Assembly (NCBI RefSeq): GCF_014395425.1 | Contig: NZ_CP060711.1 | Coordinates: 1,116,001-1,180,000, forward strand | Source: Thermomonas brevis | Lineage (GTDB): Bacteria > Pseudomonadota > Gammaproteobacteria > Xanthomonadales > Xanthomonadaceae | Length of the DNA: 64,000 bases | Reading direction: 5' to 3' | Part shown: piece after piece, positions 10,444-19,441 of the stretch | Layout: the number at the start of each line of letters is the position of its first letter | Position numbering within the stretch: position 1 is the first letter of the stretch | Notes under the pieces: generated by a model | Seen by the model: the letters and a program-made list of their open reading frames with translations, nothing else | Database searches by the model: none | Told to the model about the DNA's origin: nothing | Made by a program: the position numbers and the translations under genes

Positions 10444-10476
10444 AAGGCCGCACCCCGGGATGCGGCCTTCCTGTTT
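10444..10476. terminator. Bidirectional intrinsic terminator
   Basis: A nine-base-pair stem (AAGGCCGCA / TGCGGCCTT) with an eight-base loop is followed by CCTGTTT on the plus strand. It sits between the convergent genes ending at 10405 (plus) and 10503 (minus). Confidence 0.75.
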
Positions 10477-10502
10477 GCGGCCTTCGCCGACAGGCGAAGG
10501 CT

Positions 10503-11393
10503 TCAGGGCATAATCAGGCGCGCATCGCCCGAGAAGGTCTGGATGCGGACGTCGCCCTTGCCGCTGCCGTAGCGCGTACGGAAGCTGGAACCGGGGCCGA
10601 ATTCTTCCTTCCTGATCTTCGCGCCCGGCGCGGCGAGATCGCCGCTGAAGCTCTCGCCGGACACTTGCGCCGACAGGTCGGCAGGCAGGCGCAGCATCAG
10701 GTCGCCGCTGACGCTTTCCATCCGGATTTCGCCGTCCTCCGCAAGGCCCAGGTTCACGTCCATGTCGCCTGACACGGTATTGGCCGACAGCTTGCGCACG
10801 CGCTCGCCCAGGGTATTCAGGCGCAAGTCGCCGGACACGCTTTCCAGCGCAACTTCACCGTTCAAACGGCCCTGCGCGATCAACTGGCCGCTGACGGTTT
10901 CCACCCTCAGGCTGGGGCTGTTCATCGCCAGCCGGATGTCGCCGCTCACCGAACTGACGTTGCCACGCCGCGGCGCGCCGTTGGCGACGATGTCGCCGCT
11001 GACCGACTCCAGTTCCAGCTCGCGCGACGCCATGCCGGTCACGCTGATGTCGGCCGAGACGGTTTCCACTTCCAGATCGGCCAGGATCGGCATCTGCACT
11101 ACGAGATTGCTCGGCTCGACGTTGCGGCTACGCGCGGGATACTGGACCTTGATCCGCAGCACACGGCCGTCGCCTTCCACCGACAGCTTCTCCACGCCGT
11201 CGCCCAGCGTGCCGGCCAGCTTCACCTCCGGCCGATCCCAGGCGACCACTTCGACGCGGCCCTTCACGTTGTCGATCTCCACCCGCCCGCGCGCGTCCAA
11301 CGGCTTCGTCTGGTTGATCGGAGTACCCGCGAGGGCGGGGAGCGCGACGGCTCCGGCCAGCGTCGTCAACAGCAATTTGGCAAAAATTTGCAT
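10503..11393 (-). CDS. DUF4097-like secreted beta-helix protein
   Basis: A 296-residue exported protein with a signal peptide (KLLLTTLAGAVALPALAG). Its body is a series of about 20-residue repeats, each containing a variant of ESVSGD (for example LELESVSGDIVANG, VALESVSGDLRLN, IRMESVSGDLMLRL). This is typical of the DUF4097/adhesin-like right-handed beta-helix family, often found behind anti-sigma genes and thought to act at the envelope; its molecular role is not known. It is the third gene of an apparent operon with the ECF sigma factor and the anti-sigma-like protein, nine bases after the latter. Confidence 0.85.
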   Translation of the reverse strand: MQIFAKLLLTTLAGAVALPALAGTPINQTKPLDARGRVEIDNVKGRVEVVAWDRPEVKLAGTLGDGVEKLSVEGDGRVLRIKVQYPARSRNVEPSNLVVQMPILADLEVETVSADISVTGMASRELELESVSGDIVANGAPRRGNVSSVSGDIRLAMNSPSLRVETVSGQLIAQGRLNGEVALESVSGDLRLNTLGERVRKLSANTVSGDMDVNLGLAEDGEIRMESVSGDLMLRLPADLSAQVSGESFSGDLAAPGAKIRKEEFGPGSSFRTRYGSGKGDVRIQTFSGDARLIMP

Positions 11394-11402
11394 AGCGTTT
11401 CC

Positions 11403-11894
11403 TCAGGCAAAAATCGCGCGGCGCGACAGGGCGAGCCGGCGTGTGTAGATCTGGCGCAACTGCTCCAGCAGTTGCGCCGACTCGGGACTCTGGCGCAGGG
11501 CCGCCAGGATCTGATCGGCGCTGCGATCCAGCGCTTCCAGACCCGGCTGCCAGCTGGCAGGCGCGGCGCGCACGTCCAGCTCGCGCAACGCGGCCTGGTA
11601 ATGGGTGGACATGGCTTCGGCCTCCTTCGGCAAAGGCTTGGCCGCCACCTGCTCGCCCACCGCCACCGGACGCACGTCTTGCGGGCCGCTGCCCTGCCAC
11701 GCCAATCCCAGCGCCAGCAGCATCGACGCCGCCAACGCCACCGGCCAGACGCGGCGCGGTCGCGGCGCCTGTCGCTGCAGCGGCAGGCGCGCCGCGATGC
11801 CCGGCCACAGGTCGTGTTCCGGCTCGATGTCGCGGCGAAGCGCATGCAACGCCATCCGCAGTTCGGCTTCGCCGATCTCGTGTTTCCCGTTCAT
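11403..11894 (-). CDS. Probable anti-sigma factor, single membrane helix
   Basis: A 163-residue protein that very likely holds the partner ECF sigma factor at the membrane. The N-terminal 70 residues (ELRMALHALRRDIEPEHDLW) form a cytoplasmic helical segment. One membrane span follows (about residues 73-90, VWPVALAASMLLALGLAW). The periplasmic part is helical, ending in AQLLEQLRQIYTRRLALSRR. The ATG at 11894 overlaps the sigma-factor stop by four bases (ATGA), which supports both this start and translational coupling. No zinc-binding HxxxCxxC motif is present, so it would not be a ZAS-type anti-sigma. The role is inferred from context. Confidence 0.75.
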   Translation of the reverse strand: MNGKHEIGEAELRMALHALRRDIEPEHDLWPGIAARLPLQRQAPRPRRVWPVALAASMLLALGLAWQGSGPQDVRPVAVGEQVAAKPLPKEAEAMSTHYQAALRELDVRAAPASWQPGLEALDRSADQILAALRQSPESAQLLEQLRQIYTRRLALSRRAIFA

Positions 11895-12481
11895 GCCATC
11901 TCTCCGATCCGCGCGCGCAGCAACCCGCGCGCGCGATGCAACTGTGCCTTGGAACTGCCTACCGCCATACCGAGTTCCCCGGCAATTTCCTCGTGTTTCC
12001 AACCTTCCACGTCGTGCAACACCAGCACAGCGCGCGCCCGCGGCGGCAGGCTGGCAACCGCACGCTCAAGATCGCGGCCAAGCACCGCCCGACCGGCGGT
12101 GTCCGGCGTGGCCACCGACTCCAGCGCATCGCCATCGTCTTCCTGCCACGGCCGGCTGCGCCGCGCGCGCAGCTCCATCAGCGCTGTGTTCACCGCGAGC
12201 CGATGCAACCAAGTCGAGACCGCGCTCTCGAAACGGAAACTGGGCAATGCCTGCCAAGCACGAACGAATGCTTCCTGAGTCAAGTCTTCCGCACGCCCAC
12301 TCGCTTGGCCCACCAGCCGCACGATCACGCCATGCACGCGGCGGTGATGGCGGCGATAAAGCTGCTCGAAGGCCGCAACATCGGCGGTGGCTGCACACCG
12401 AGCCAGGGTCGCATCTTCATCCGCAGCGTCGGCGGTGGCGGTGGCGTGGCTCTGTGGCATCGGCATGATCTGCATCAGCAT
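11891..12481 (-). CDS. ECF RNA polymerase sigma factor
   Basis: A sigma-70 family factor of the extracytoplasmic-function type. Region 2 is visible at about residues 30-95 (FEQLYRRHHRRVHGVIVRLV, AEDLTQEAFVRAWQALPSF, WLHRLAVNTALMELRARRS) and region 4 at about residues 130-190 (LPPRARAVLVLHDVEGWKHE, then SSKAQLHRARGLLRARI). I choose the ATG at 12481 because AGGA lies six bases upstream; a TTG at 12508 and several downstream ATGs are alternatives. It is first in the operon with the anti-sigma-like and DUF4097-like genes and probably autoregulates, but I could not identify its promoter motif. Confidence 0.93.
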   Translation of the reverse strand: MLMQIMPMPQSHATATADAADEDATLARCAATADVAAFEQLYRRHHRRVHGVIVRLVGQASGRAEDLTQEAFVRAWQALPSFRFESAVSTWLHRLAVNTALMELRARRSRPWQEDDGDALESVATPDTAGRAVLGRDLERAVASLPPRARAVLVLHDVEGWKHEEIAGELGMAVGSSKAQLHRARGLLRARIGEMA

Positions 12482-12529
12482 GTTGATCCTGATGCCTTGC
12501 GGCGGCAAAGGGTTTAAGTGGGCCCAAAA

Positions 12530-12880
12530 GAAGGCTTTCTTCGTCTAACTCCGGAAAAGCAGCGAGGACCTTGAGGAAGAAGTAGGCGCCATTGCGGAAT
12601 CCTTAGGCCATCCTGGCTCACCCCCAACCCTACTAGCGATTACGCGGAACAGGCCATAGACCAGTTGACGTTCGGGCATTGCGGGCCTCCAAGCCATAGG
12701 CGGTATTCACACCGTCGCCATGGCTTGCACTCGGACACAACGCTCGGGCCGAGCAGCTCGAAGAAAGAACGTATATCAGCGCGGGAAAGGCCCAGCCAGC
12801 ATCCGCTTGCGTTCCGCGCGTCGACCACGACGAGGCATAGCGAGGTCTTCTGAATCGCGCACTCAGCAATAATCAGCCTG
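12530..12880 (-). pseudogene. ISL3-family transposase remnant
   Basis: Two pieces of an ISL3-type transposase remain, in order, on the minus strand. The upstream piece (about 12640-12880) reads CAIQKTSLCLVVVDARNASG, then LGLSRADIRSFFELLGPSVV, and with a frame change NTAYGLEA, matching the DEFAIQKGH...VVVD...FFE.L..DM..AY.LE region of ISL3 enzymes. The downstream piece (about 12530-12610) reads MA*GFRNGAYFFLKVLAAFP, matching the family's C-terminal end, with a stop where tyrosine is expected. The middle is missing. This is my reading from family knowledge; terminal inverted repeats were not found. Confidence 0.7.
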
Positions 12881-13850
12881 GTACGCCCGGCCGATTTATG
12901 CCGAGCTGGATTTTCGCTGCCTCCGCTTTCGCCCGGTAACGCGCGCCGGGGTACTGGCTGCCGCGGCCGTGGTGAAGGACCAGGCCTGCTTCGGACGGGG
13001 GCTGAAGCAGCATGTCGAGCACCCGCTCGGTCAGGTCTAGTTGATCGTCCATCGCCCAGCCGACGACGCGACGGCTACAGGCATCGACGAGCGCGGCGAT
13101 GTACAGCGGCCCTGACGCGTAGGCAGCACGGTGATGTCGCCAACCCACAGCCGGTCTGGTGCATCGCTGGCGAATGACCATGTGCATAACCGCGCTGCGG
13201 CAGGCATACGCTGCGAGGCGGCGCATGCGCGCAGGAATCGGCGGCGACGGCGTGTCCAAAGGCCGTACTCGCGACGCAACCGATCCATGCGATGGCAACC
13301 ACACTCGACGCCATCGTTACGCAACGTACACCACAAGCGACGGCTGCCGTAGCGCTAGCGGAACTCGCGATGCGTGGCTGCGATCATGGCGGCGAAGGCG
13401 ACCTCGGCGATGGTGCGGGCGCTCGAAGCACACGCTTTCCTTGCGTGGTAGCCGTCGGTCGAGAAGCGCAATGTCCGACACAGGCCGACGAGCCAATGGT
13501 TCACTCGCCACCCTCAATCCAGGCGTATCGCGCTTGGACGCGCTGGCGAAGCGCACCGTGGCTTTTTTAGGATCGCGTTCTCTTCCTACACCCGAGCCAG
13601 CCCGCGGTGCAGGTGCGTGAGTTCGAGTTATTCGAGTGAACGACGACCATAGCCAAGGAACGCATGATCGCCTTGCGCGCGCAGAGTTTCTCTCCACTTA
13701 TAGAGCCGGTTGCGCGGCACGCCAAGTTTGAGCGCCAACTGCGTGACCGGCTTGTCGCCATGTTCCGGCAACCTAACCGCCTCACGCTTGAGTTCCACGA
13801 TGACCCGCTGCATCGCCATCCACGCCTCCGCGCTTGCCCCCATTCTCAGG
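12873..13850 (-). pseudogene. IS3-family element remnant (orfA and orfB, frameshifted)
   Basis: The minus strand from about 13850 to 13630 encodes an orfA-like helix-turn-helix protein (VIVELKREAVRLPEHG, then LALKLGVPRNRLYKWRETLR). From about 13600 to 12873 the orfB integrase is spread over at least three frames: DPKKATVRFA, then RLRREYGLWTRRRRRF and APDRLWVGDITVLPTRQG, then LYIAALVDACSRRVVGWAMD and GLVLHHGRGSQYPG. These are the DDE-domain blocks of IS3 transposases. The multiple frameshifts and the loss of the C-terminal end make it non-functional. It abuts the ISL3 remnant. Confidence 0.85.
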
Positions 13851-13975
13851 TGTCTGCGGCAGACGGGCCAATCCATAAATCCTGCTCGGCTACGACCGGC
13901 CCGAGCTTGTTGCTTCAACACCAGCAAGTCTGCCAGACCGGTTGTGCGCCTTTCTCCACTCATATGGGCGAAGAA

Positions 13976-14006
13976 CAAAAAAGCCGGCCCCATTGCTGGG
14001 GCCGGC
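13976..14006 (-). terminator. Intrinsic terminator of the TonB receptor gene
   Basis: On the minus strand a GCCGGCCCC / GGGGCCGGC stem with a short loop is followed by a run of T. It lies 27 bases after the stop codon of the receptor that ends at 14033. Confidence 0.9.
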
Positions 14007-14032
14007 TGATTTTTGCAATTGACACTTAGCGA

Positions 14033-17000
14033 TTAGAAATCGTACCGAACAGTGAAGCGCACACTACGCGGACTGGTGTAATACGACACCTTGTTGAAGG
14101 TCGGATCAACCGTGCTGCGCGAGTTGGCCGAACGCGGGTTGTACGCGGTAGCCGTTTGCGTGTTGAACAGGTTGAGCACGTCCACCGAAGCCGTCAAACC
14201 TTCGAGCCAGCTAGGGGTGTAGGTGAAGTTCATGTTGAAGGTGGCGACCCACGGAGTCTCACCGGCGCTACCACGCGGAGAGAACACGTACCCATCATTC
14301 GGAACGACGTTCGGATTGTTCACCGCAGTCTGGGCACCCGGCACACCGCAATAGAAGTAATAGAAGCCGTTGTTGTACAGACCGGGCTTCGCATACGGGT
14401 AGTAGCTCTTGCAGTCCTTCGGACGTCCGCTCTGGATGATCACCGAGCCGCCCACACGGAATTGATCGCTCAGCTTCACCGAACCAAACGCCTTGACTTG
14501 GTGCTTGCGGTGATTCGGCAGCAGACCGTTGGCACCTTCCAGCAGTTCAGGCAAGTCCCAATCGGAAGTCACGGACACGTCAGCCTGTCCACCGGTACCG
14601 GTGTCCAGCGAGGAGTTCAACTGACCTTCGGCGTTACCCCAGTTCTTGGACAGGGTGTATTCCACCTTGGCGAACAACCCGTCGTTGACGTACTGCCCAT
14701 ACAGATCCAGAGCCCAGTACTTGCGCTTCAGCTTCGGGAAGCCCAATTCTTCAACCGTGTAGCTTTGCTCGGTGTAGGTACCGTCACCGTTCGGGATCAG
14801 GAAGGTTGCTGCTTCACCCGGGTTGAAGATGCGGCATTCGCTCGGGCAGGTATCGTCGATCGCGCTCTTGAGGTCGCGATAGGTCATCTTCGCGCCCCAG
14901 GAGAACATCTCATTTTCAACACGCTGCATGCCAAGGATGAATTCATCCTGGTAGTGCGCCTTCAGGTCCTTGATGGCAACGGTAGCCGGGTCCGGCGCGG
15001 TACCGCATTCCAAGTTGGTCGAAATGCCACCGTTGGGGCACAGGCGATCCTGGTGGATCAACGGAATCGCATTCGTCCCGGTCGGAGTGCCATCGGCCGC
15101 GATTCCGGTGTAGGTGAAGTACTGCTGGGTGCTCAACGACGCGTTGGCGCCACGAATGGCCACGTTGTTGGGCAGGGCCAAATGGTAACGGCCCACATTA
15201 CCGAACACCTTGAATGAGGAATCGCCGTTCACATCCCAACTGAAGCCCAGCCGCGGGGCCCAGTTGTTCTTCTGCTCAACGTAGGCCAGACCATCGCCGT
15301 TGTAGTTGGTGAAGCTGTCGTTACGCAGGCCGAGCGACAGCAGCAAATTATCGGTCACCTGCCAACGGTCTTCGATGAACCAAGCCTGCTGTTCAGTGGA
15401 CACCGAGCCGCCATGCGACGAATAACGCTTCGAGACATAGTAACCCTGCGACCCCAAACCACCGCCACTCGCCGGACTGCCCACGCCGTCGCTGGCACTG
15501 ATGGCTTCCGTCGGCGTGTCCATCTTGCCATAAACCCAGATGTAGCCCGGACCGGTATAGCGGTCGCCGATGTAGGACGTGGCTTCGAAGTGGTCAAGAC
15601 CCACGCGGATTTCGTGGTTACCAAGCAGATAGTTGACGTCGAAACGATAACCCTTGGTCTTATCCGTGCTCGGGTCGGTGATGGTCAGGTACGGCTGCGG
15701 ATTCGTGATGGAAGCGTACTGAGCCGGCACCGTGGTGGCACTGAGCGCGCTGATGTACGTCTTGCTCGGGTCATAGCCGGTCAGTGCATCCGGAACATGA
15801 TCCACCTTCTGCTCGCCGTACTGAGCGGAGATGGTCAGATTGTCCGTCAGGTAACCCGTGTACTTGCCGATGTAGAGACGCGAATTATCCTTGGTCTGGT
15901 GGGGACCGTTGTAACTCACATTGTCACGAGTCATGGTGTCGTAGTTGAAACCGTAGTACTCGTAATCGGTTGTGGCGTTGTCCTGGACAGCGGTCAACTC
16001 CAGGATGTGATCGTCGGTGATGTTCCAATCGGTCTTCACGGTCCAGCGCGGATAGGTGAAGGTGTTCACGCCCCACGCCTGCACGAGGTTGGTCGCCGAG
16101 ATTGCCGACCCACCCGATGCGTTCTTGCCTTGCAGGTTACCAGTGACGCGCGACGTTTCCTGATCGATCTCGGTGCGCTCGGCGTTGGCGTAGATAAACA
16201 GGCGATCCTTCCAAATCGGACCAGCCGCCCACAGACCATAGGTCAGGGTAGTTTGTGTGTTGCCACGGTTGTAATCGAACAGCTTACCGTCAGTGTAGAA
16301 CTGCGGCTGACCGTTCTGCGACGGATAATGGTTTGCCTCGCTGTAATGACCGGTATCCGGATAGTAAATGTCCTTCGCCGACGACCTCAGCGAATTCGGG
16401 GCGTAAATGGCATAAACGCCGCCATGCCATTCGTTGGTGCCCCTCTTGGTGATGAGGCTAACCACGCCACCAGTGGAACGACCGTACTCGGCACCATAAC
16501 CACCAGTCAGCACCTGCTGCTGTGCAATGGAGTCAAAGCCCAAGGTAGTCGCACCGAGATTGGTCAGCGGATTGGTGACCGGGTAGCCGTTGATGTAGTA
16601 CGCATTCTCGGAAGCCGCCGAGCCACCGAAGCTGCCGATGTTGGACTGGGCGAAGTTGTAGCTCGTGCTATTGATGACGCCCGGGGCCAGCAATGCAACG
16701 GAGTTGACATCACGGGGCAGCGCGAAAGTCTTCAGATCTTCAGCGGTGAAGACGGTACGTGTATCGGTTTGGGAGACGTCGACGTCCAGATGGGCAGTGC
16801 CCTGCACGAGAACGGCATCCAGAGTGGTGGCTGCGCTGAAGTCGACCTGCGCACCGCTACCGACCCTGACGACCACGTCACGAGTGGTACCACCGGACGT
16901 GACCTTGTAGTTGCCTGCGGGCAGCGTCGTGACGTTATAAGTACCGCTGGCATCCACTGTCAGGTTGCGGGTCAGGCCCGTTTCGCTGACGATGGTGACA

Positions 17001-17134
17001 GTTTGGCCAGCCTCGGCTTTGCCGAAGATCGAGCCGCTGGTGCTCTGCGCATTGACGCCGCCAGCGAAGCACAGACCCAGAGCGACGGTGAGCGCGCTCC
17101 GCTTCAGGCTCTTGGCAATGTAATTAGAAGCCAT
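14033..17134 (-). CDS. Oar-like TonB-dependent outer-membrane receptor
   Basis: A 1033-residue outer-membrane protein. A signal peptide (SALTVALGLCFAGGVNAQS) is followed by a carboxypeptidase-regulatory-like beta-sandwich at about residues 35-105 (SETGLTRNLTVDASGTYNVT). The plug domain comes next (TVFTAEDLKTFALPRDVNSV, GGYGAEYGRSTGGVVSLITK). The long barrel ends in SVRFTVRYDF with the terminal phenylalanine needed for barrel insertion. Such Oar-like receptors import or recognise unknown substrates, often peptides or glycans. The GC content is visibly lower than in neighbouring genes. It has its own promoter and terminator, and a close relative lies at 19442-22510, the two flanking a TPR-sulfotransferase. 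Confidence 0.93.
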   Translation of the reverse strand: MASNYIAKSLKRSALTVALGLCFAGGVNAQSTSGSIFGKAEAGQTVTIVSETGLTRNLTVDASGTYNVTTLPAGNYKVTSGGTTRDVVVRVGSGAQVDFSAATTLDAVLVQGTAHLDVDVSQTDTRTVFTAEDLKTFALPRDVNSVALLAPGVINSTSYNFAQSNIGSFGGSAASENAYYINGYPVTNPLTNLGATTLGFDSIAQQQVLTGGYGAEYGRSTGGVVSLITKRGTNEWHGGVYAIYAPNSLRSSAKDIYYPDTGHYSEANHYPSQNGQPQFYTDGKLFDYNRGNTQTTLTYGLWAAGPIWKDRLFIYANAERTEIDQETSRVTGNLQGKNASGGSAISATNLVQAWGVNTFTYPRWTVKTDWNITDDHILELTAVQDNATTDYEYYGFNYDTMTRDNVSYNGPHQTKDNSRLYIGKYTGYLTDNLTISAQYGEQKVDHVPDALTGYDPSKTYISALSATTVPAQYASITNPQPYLTITDPSTDKTKGYRFDVNYLLGNHEIRVGLDHFEATSYIGDRYTGPGYIWVYGKMDTPTEAISASDGVGSPASGGGLGSQGYYVSKRYSSHGGSVSTEQQAWFIEDRWQVTDNLLLSLGLRNDSFTNYNGDGLAYVEQKNNWAPRLGFSWDVNGDSSFKVFGNVGRYHLALPNNVAIRGANASLSTQQYFTYTGIAADGTPTGTNAIPLIHQDRLCPNGGISTNLECGTAPDPATVAIKDLKAHYQDEFILGMQRVENEMFSWGAKMTYRDLKSAIDDTCPSECRIFNPGEAATFLIPNGDGTYTEQSYTVEELGFPKLKRKYWALDLYGQYVNDGLFAKVEYTLSKNWGNAEGQLNSSLDTGTGGQADVSVTSDWDLPELLEGANGLLPNHRKHQVKAFGSVKLSDQFRVGGSVIIQSGRPKDCKSYYPYAKPGLYNNGFYYFYCGVPGAQTAVNNPNVVPNDGYVFSPRGSAGETPWVATFNMNFTYTPSWLEGLTASVDVLNLFNTQTATAYNPRSANSRSTVDPTFNKVSYYTSPRSVRFTVRYDF

Positions 17135-17213
17135 TGTGTGTAACCCCCATGTGGGACGAAGTGGTGACTAAAGGTGTACTTAGACGCCCGGCCTGAAGCG
17201 GCCTGACCTTCCG

Positions 17214-17243
17214 ACTATAGAGCAGTCAACATTTCTTTAACAA
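17214..17243 (-). promoter_or_regulatory. Predicted promoter of the first TonB receptor
   Basis: On the minus strand TTGTTA is followed after 18 bases by TATAGT, about 80 bases upstream of the receptor start. The same two hexamers with a 17-base spacer precede the second receptor gene, and the bases TCGG directly downstream are also shared. Confidence 0.65.
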
Positions 17244-17301
17244 GCCCCTCAGGCCCCATTCACGTTGATAAGGCGCATTCAGTTTCAGGGGCAACCGCCA
17301 T

Positions 17302-19320
17302 TCATCGCAGCGTAGCCGGCACCTGTTGATAGCAGTCGAGCACCGGCCTCAGCACCTCCTCGAGCGGTGACAGCCATGGCTCGAAATGCCGCCAATGATC
17401 AAGTCCCTCTCGGTAGATCGGCTTCCTTACCTGTTCCGAGCTCGCCGTCCGCACAGCTCGATCGTTCTCGAAGAAACGGAGGCAGCGCGGATCAAACTCG
17501 AGGCCGCAATAGGTCAGCAACGCGCGTACCTGCTGCTCGGTGTCGTTTACCAGCTCCTCATAGATGATCCGATGCACACGCCCTGGCAGCACATCATCAA
17601 AGTGTGCCATCAGTGCCACATAGTCCGTGTAGTAGCGCCCCAGATCGTCGAGGTCGTAGCTGAAAGTCTGACCGCGTGCGAAGTGTTGCTTGAAGTTGGA
17701 GAAGCAACAGGCCATTGGGTGTCGCCGGACATCCACGATCTTCGCGTTCGGAAGGATCAGATGGATCAACCCCACGTGGGCAAAATTGTTCGGCATCTTG
17801 TCGATGAAGAACGGACGTCCGAGCTTGCGTTGCACCCGAGTGCGCTGAAGATAGCGCACTCCCAACGCTGCGAGCTCATCGCGATCCAAGTTTGCCAGCA
17901 CATGATGGTACGTCTTGTCTGGATCGCCGCACCTCCTCTCCAACTCTTGCGCAATCGCAATGACCGCTGGCAGCTCCATCGTCCCTTCAACCAGAGGGTG
18001 GCTGGCAAGAATCTGTTCGACAAGTGTAGATCCTGAGCGCGGCATACCCACCACGAAGATCGGAGCGTCCGCCTGGCTACCGGTCCCGTTGCGTGAAGCA
18101 AAGAAATCACGCGTGTATGCGATCTGCGCCGACTGGCGCTGCCGCGTGTTCCGATTGGCGTCGTATTGCACACGACTGCGACGGATCGCATTGCCCCGCA
18201 GATAGTGCTCAAACGCAGCCTCGTAGTGTCCGGCGTCCTCCAGCGCCTTGCCTAGTGCGAACTCCAGGTGGAAGCGCTCACTCTCTTCCAGATCGTTCCC
18301 AGCCAACTGCTTGCGCATTTCTGCGACATCGTAATGATCGAATCGAACCGTCTTCAGGTTGGACAGACTCCACCACGCCTCTCCGAATCCCGGCCTCAAC
18401 TCGACACATCGACGATAAGCCGCAACCGCATCAGCGGTACGTCCCGCTGTTTTCAGCGCATTGCCGTAATTGATCCAGACATCCGCCTGCCCAGGTTCGC
18501 GAGAAAGCACCGCTTCGTAGGTCGCAATTGCGCGGTTGAACTCGCCCAGCTTTCCAAGGATCACTGCCGCCATGTTCTTTAGAACTTGGTTGTCTGGATC
18601 GCGTTCGAGCAGGAACTCGATCTCCGCCAAAGCCTCGCCGTGCCGATTCAGACGATTCAGTGCAACCGCCCGGTTCTGCCGCGCGATGTCGAAATCCGGC
18701 ACCCGCTCAAGGACTTGGTCAAGCAGACGCAACGCTTCATCGTTACGCGCCTGGCGCATGCGCAACTCTGCAAGCATGCGCATCACCGCGACATCGCCCG
18801 GTTGGCGCCGGAGGCGCTTCTGCAGCCGTATCTCGGCCTCCGCCATCGCGTTCCGGTCCAGCGCCGAAGCGGCGGCCATCAACTCTGGGTCATGCGGACT
18901 CTGCCGCAAGTGTTCGAGGTACGCTTCGTTGGCGCCACTAGCGTCGCCGTCCACTGCACGCAATTCCGCTAGCGTGAGCCATGCACATGGAAGATGGGGC
19001 TGCAGGGCCACCGCCCGTATTAGAGCCTCGAGCGCGAGCTCGCTCTGCCCTAGACCGATCCTGGCAACGGCCAGCTCGAGCCAACCTTTCGCCATCGCGG
19101 GGTGCGCCTGCACGAGTGGTTCCAACACTGCCAAGGCGTGCCCAAAATCCCGCTCCACGTTCGCAGCCACCCCAAGCAGCAGCACAACCCCAGGATGTCC
19201 GGGAACCACCTTCAGCAATTCGCGGGCTTGCCGGGCGGCGAGCGCCGGCTGCTCGTCAAGTAACCTGGCGACATTGGCGAGCGCGGCATTTACCCCGGCC
19301 ATCGGAGTTGATGCGTTCAT
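17302..19320 (-). CDS. TPR-repeat sulfotransferase
   Basis: A 672-residue cytoplasmic-looking protein with about nine TPR repeats in residues 1-340 (for example EALIRAVALQPHLPCAWLTL, EAVLSREPGQADVWINYGNA). The sulfotransferase domain spans residues 410-665. The PAPS-binding loop is FVVGMPRSGSTLVEQILASH, and the 3'-phosphate site is RHPMACCFSNFKQHF. This is the Sulfotransfer_3-type fold; TPR fusions in bacteria may sulfate proteins or glycans, and the substrate is unknown. No signal peptide or membrane segment is seen. It lies between two Oar-like receptors in the same orientation. An upstream ATG is absent, and the start at 19320 is followed directly by the repeats. Confidence 0.9.
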   Translation of the reverse strand: MNASTPMAGVNAALANVARLLDEQPALAARQARELLKVVPGHPGVVLLLGVAANVERDFGHALAVLEPLVQAHPAMAKGWLELAVARIGLGQSELALEALIRAVALQPHLPCAWLTLAELRAVDGDASGANEAYLEHLRQSPHDPELMAAASALDRNAMAEAEIRLQKRLRRQPGDVAVMRMLAELRMRQARNDEALRLLDQVLERVPDFDIARQNRAVALNRLNRHGEALAEIEFLLERDPDNQVLKNMAAVILGKLGEFNRAIATYEAVLSREPGQADVWINYGNALKTAGRTADAVAAYRRCVELRPGFGEAWWSLSNLKTVRFDHYDVAEMRKQLAGNDLEESERFHLEFALGKALEDAGHYEAAFEHYLRGNAIRRSRVQYDANRNTRQRQSAQIAYTRDFFASRNGTGSQADAPIFVVGMPRSGSTLVEQILASHPLVEGTMELPAVIAIAQELERRCGDPDKTYHHVLANLDRDELAALGVRYLQRTRVQRKLGRPFFIDKMPNNFAHVGLIHLILPNAKIVDVRRHPMACCFSNFKQHFARGQTFSYDLDDLGRYYTDYVALMAHFDDVLPGRVHRIIYEELVNDTEQQVRALLTYCGLEFDPRCLRFFENDRAVRTASSEQVRKPIYREGLDHWRHFEPWLSPLEEVLRPVLDCYQQVPATLR

Positions 19321-19382
19321 TGGCTTCTTGCTGTCAACTGGGTCATATCACCCGAAATTTACGTCAATCCCCGACAAGAACA

Positions 19383-19408
19383 AAGGCCGCCGGCAAGCCG
19401 GCGGCCTT
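19383..19408 (-). terminator. Intrinsic terminator of the second TonB receptor gene
   Basis: A 12-base-pair stem (AAGGCCGCCGGC / GCCGGCGGCCTT, two-base loop) is followed on the minus strand by a T-rich stretch (TGTTCTTGTC). It is located about 35 bases after the receptor stop codon. Confidence 0.85.
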
Positions 19409-19441
19409 CATCTCTGAATCTCTAACTTGAAACGAAACCGA

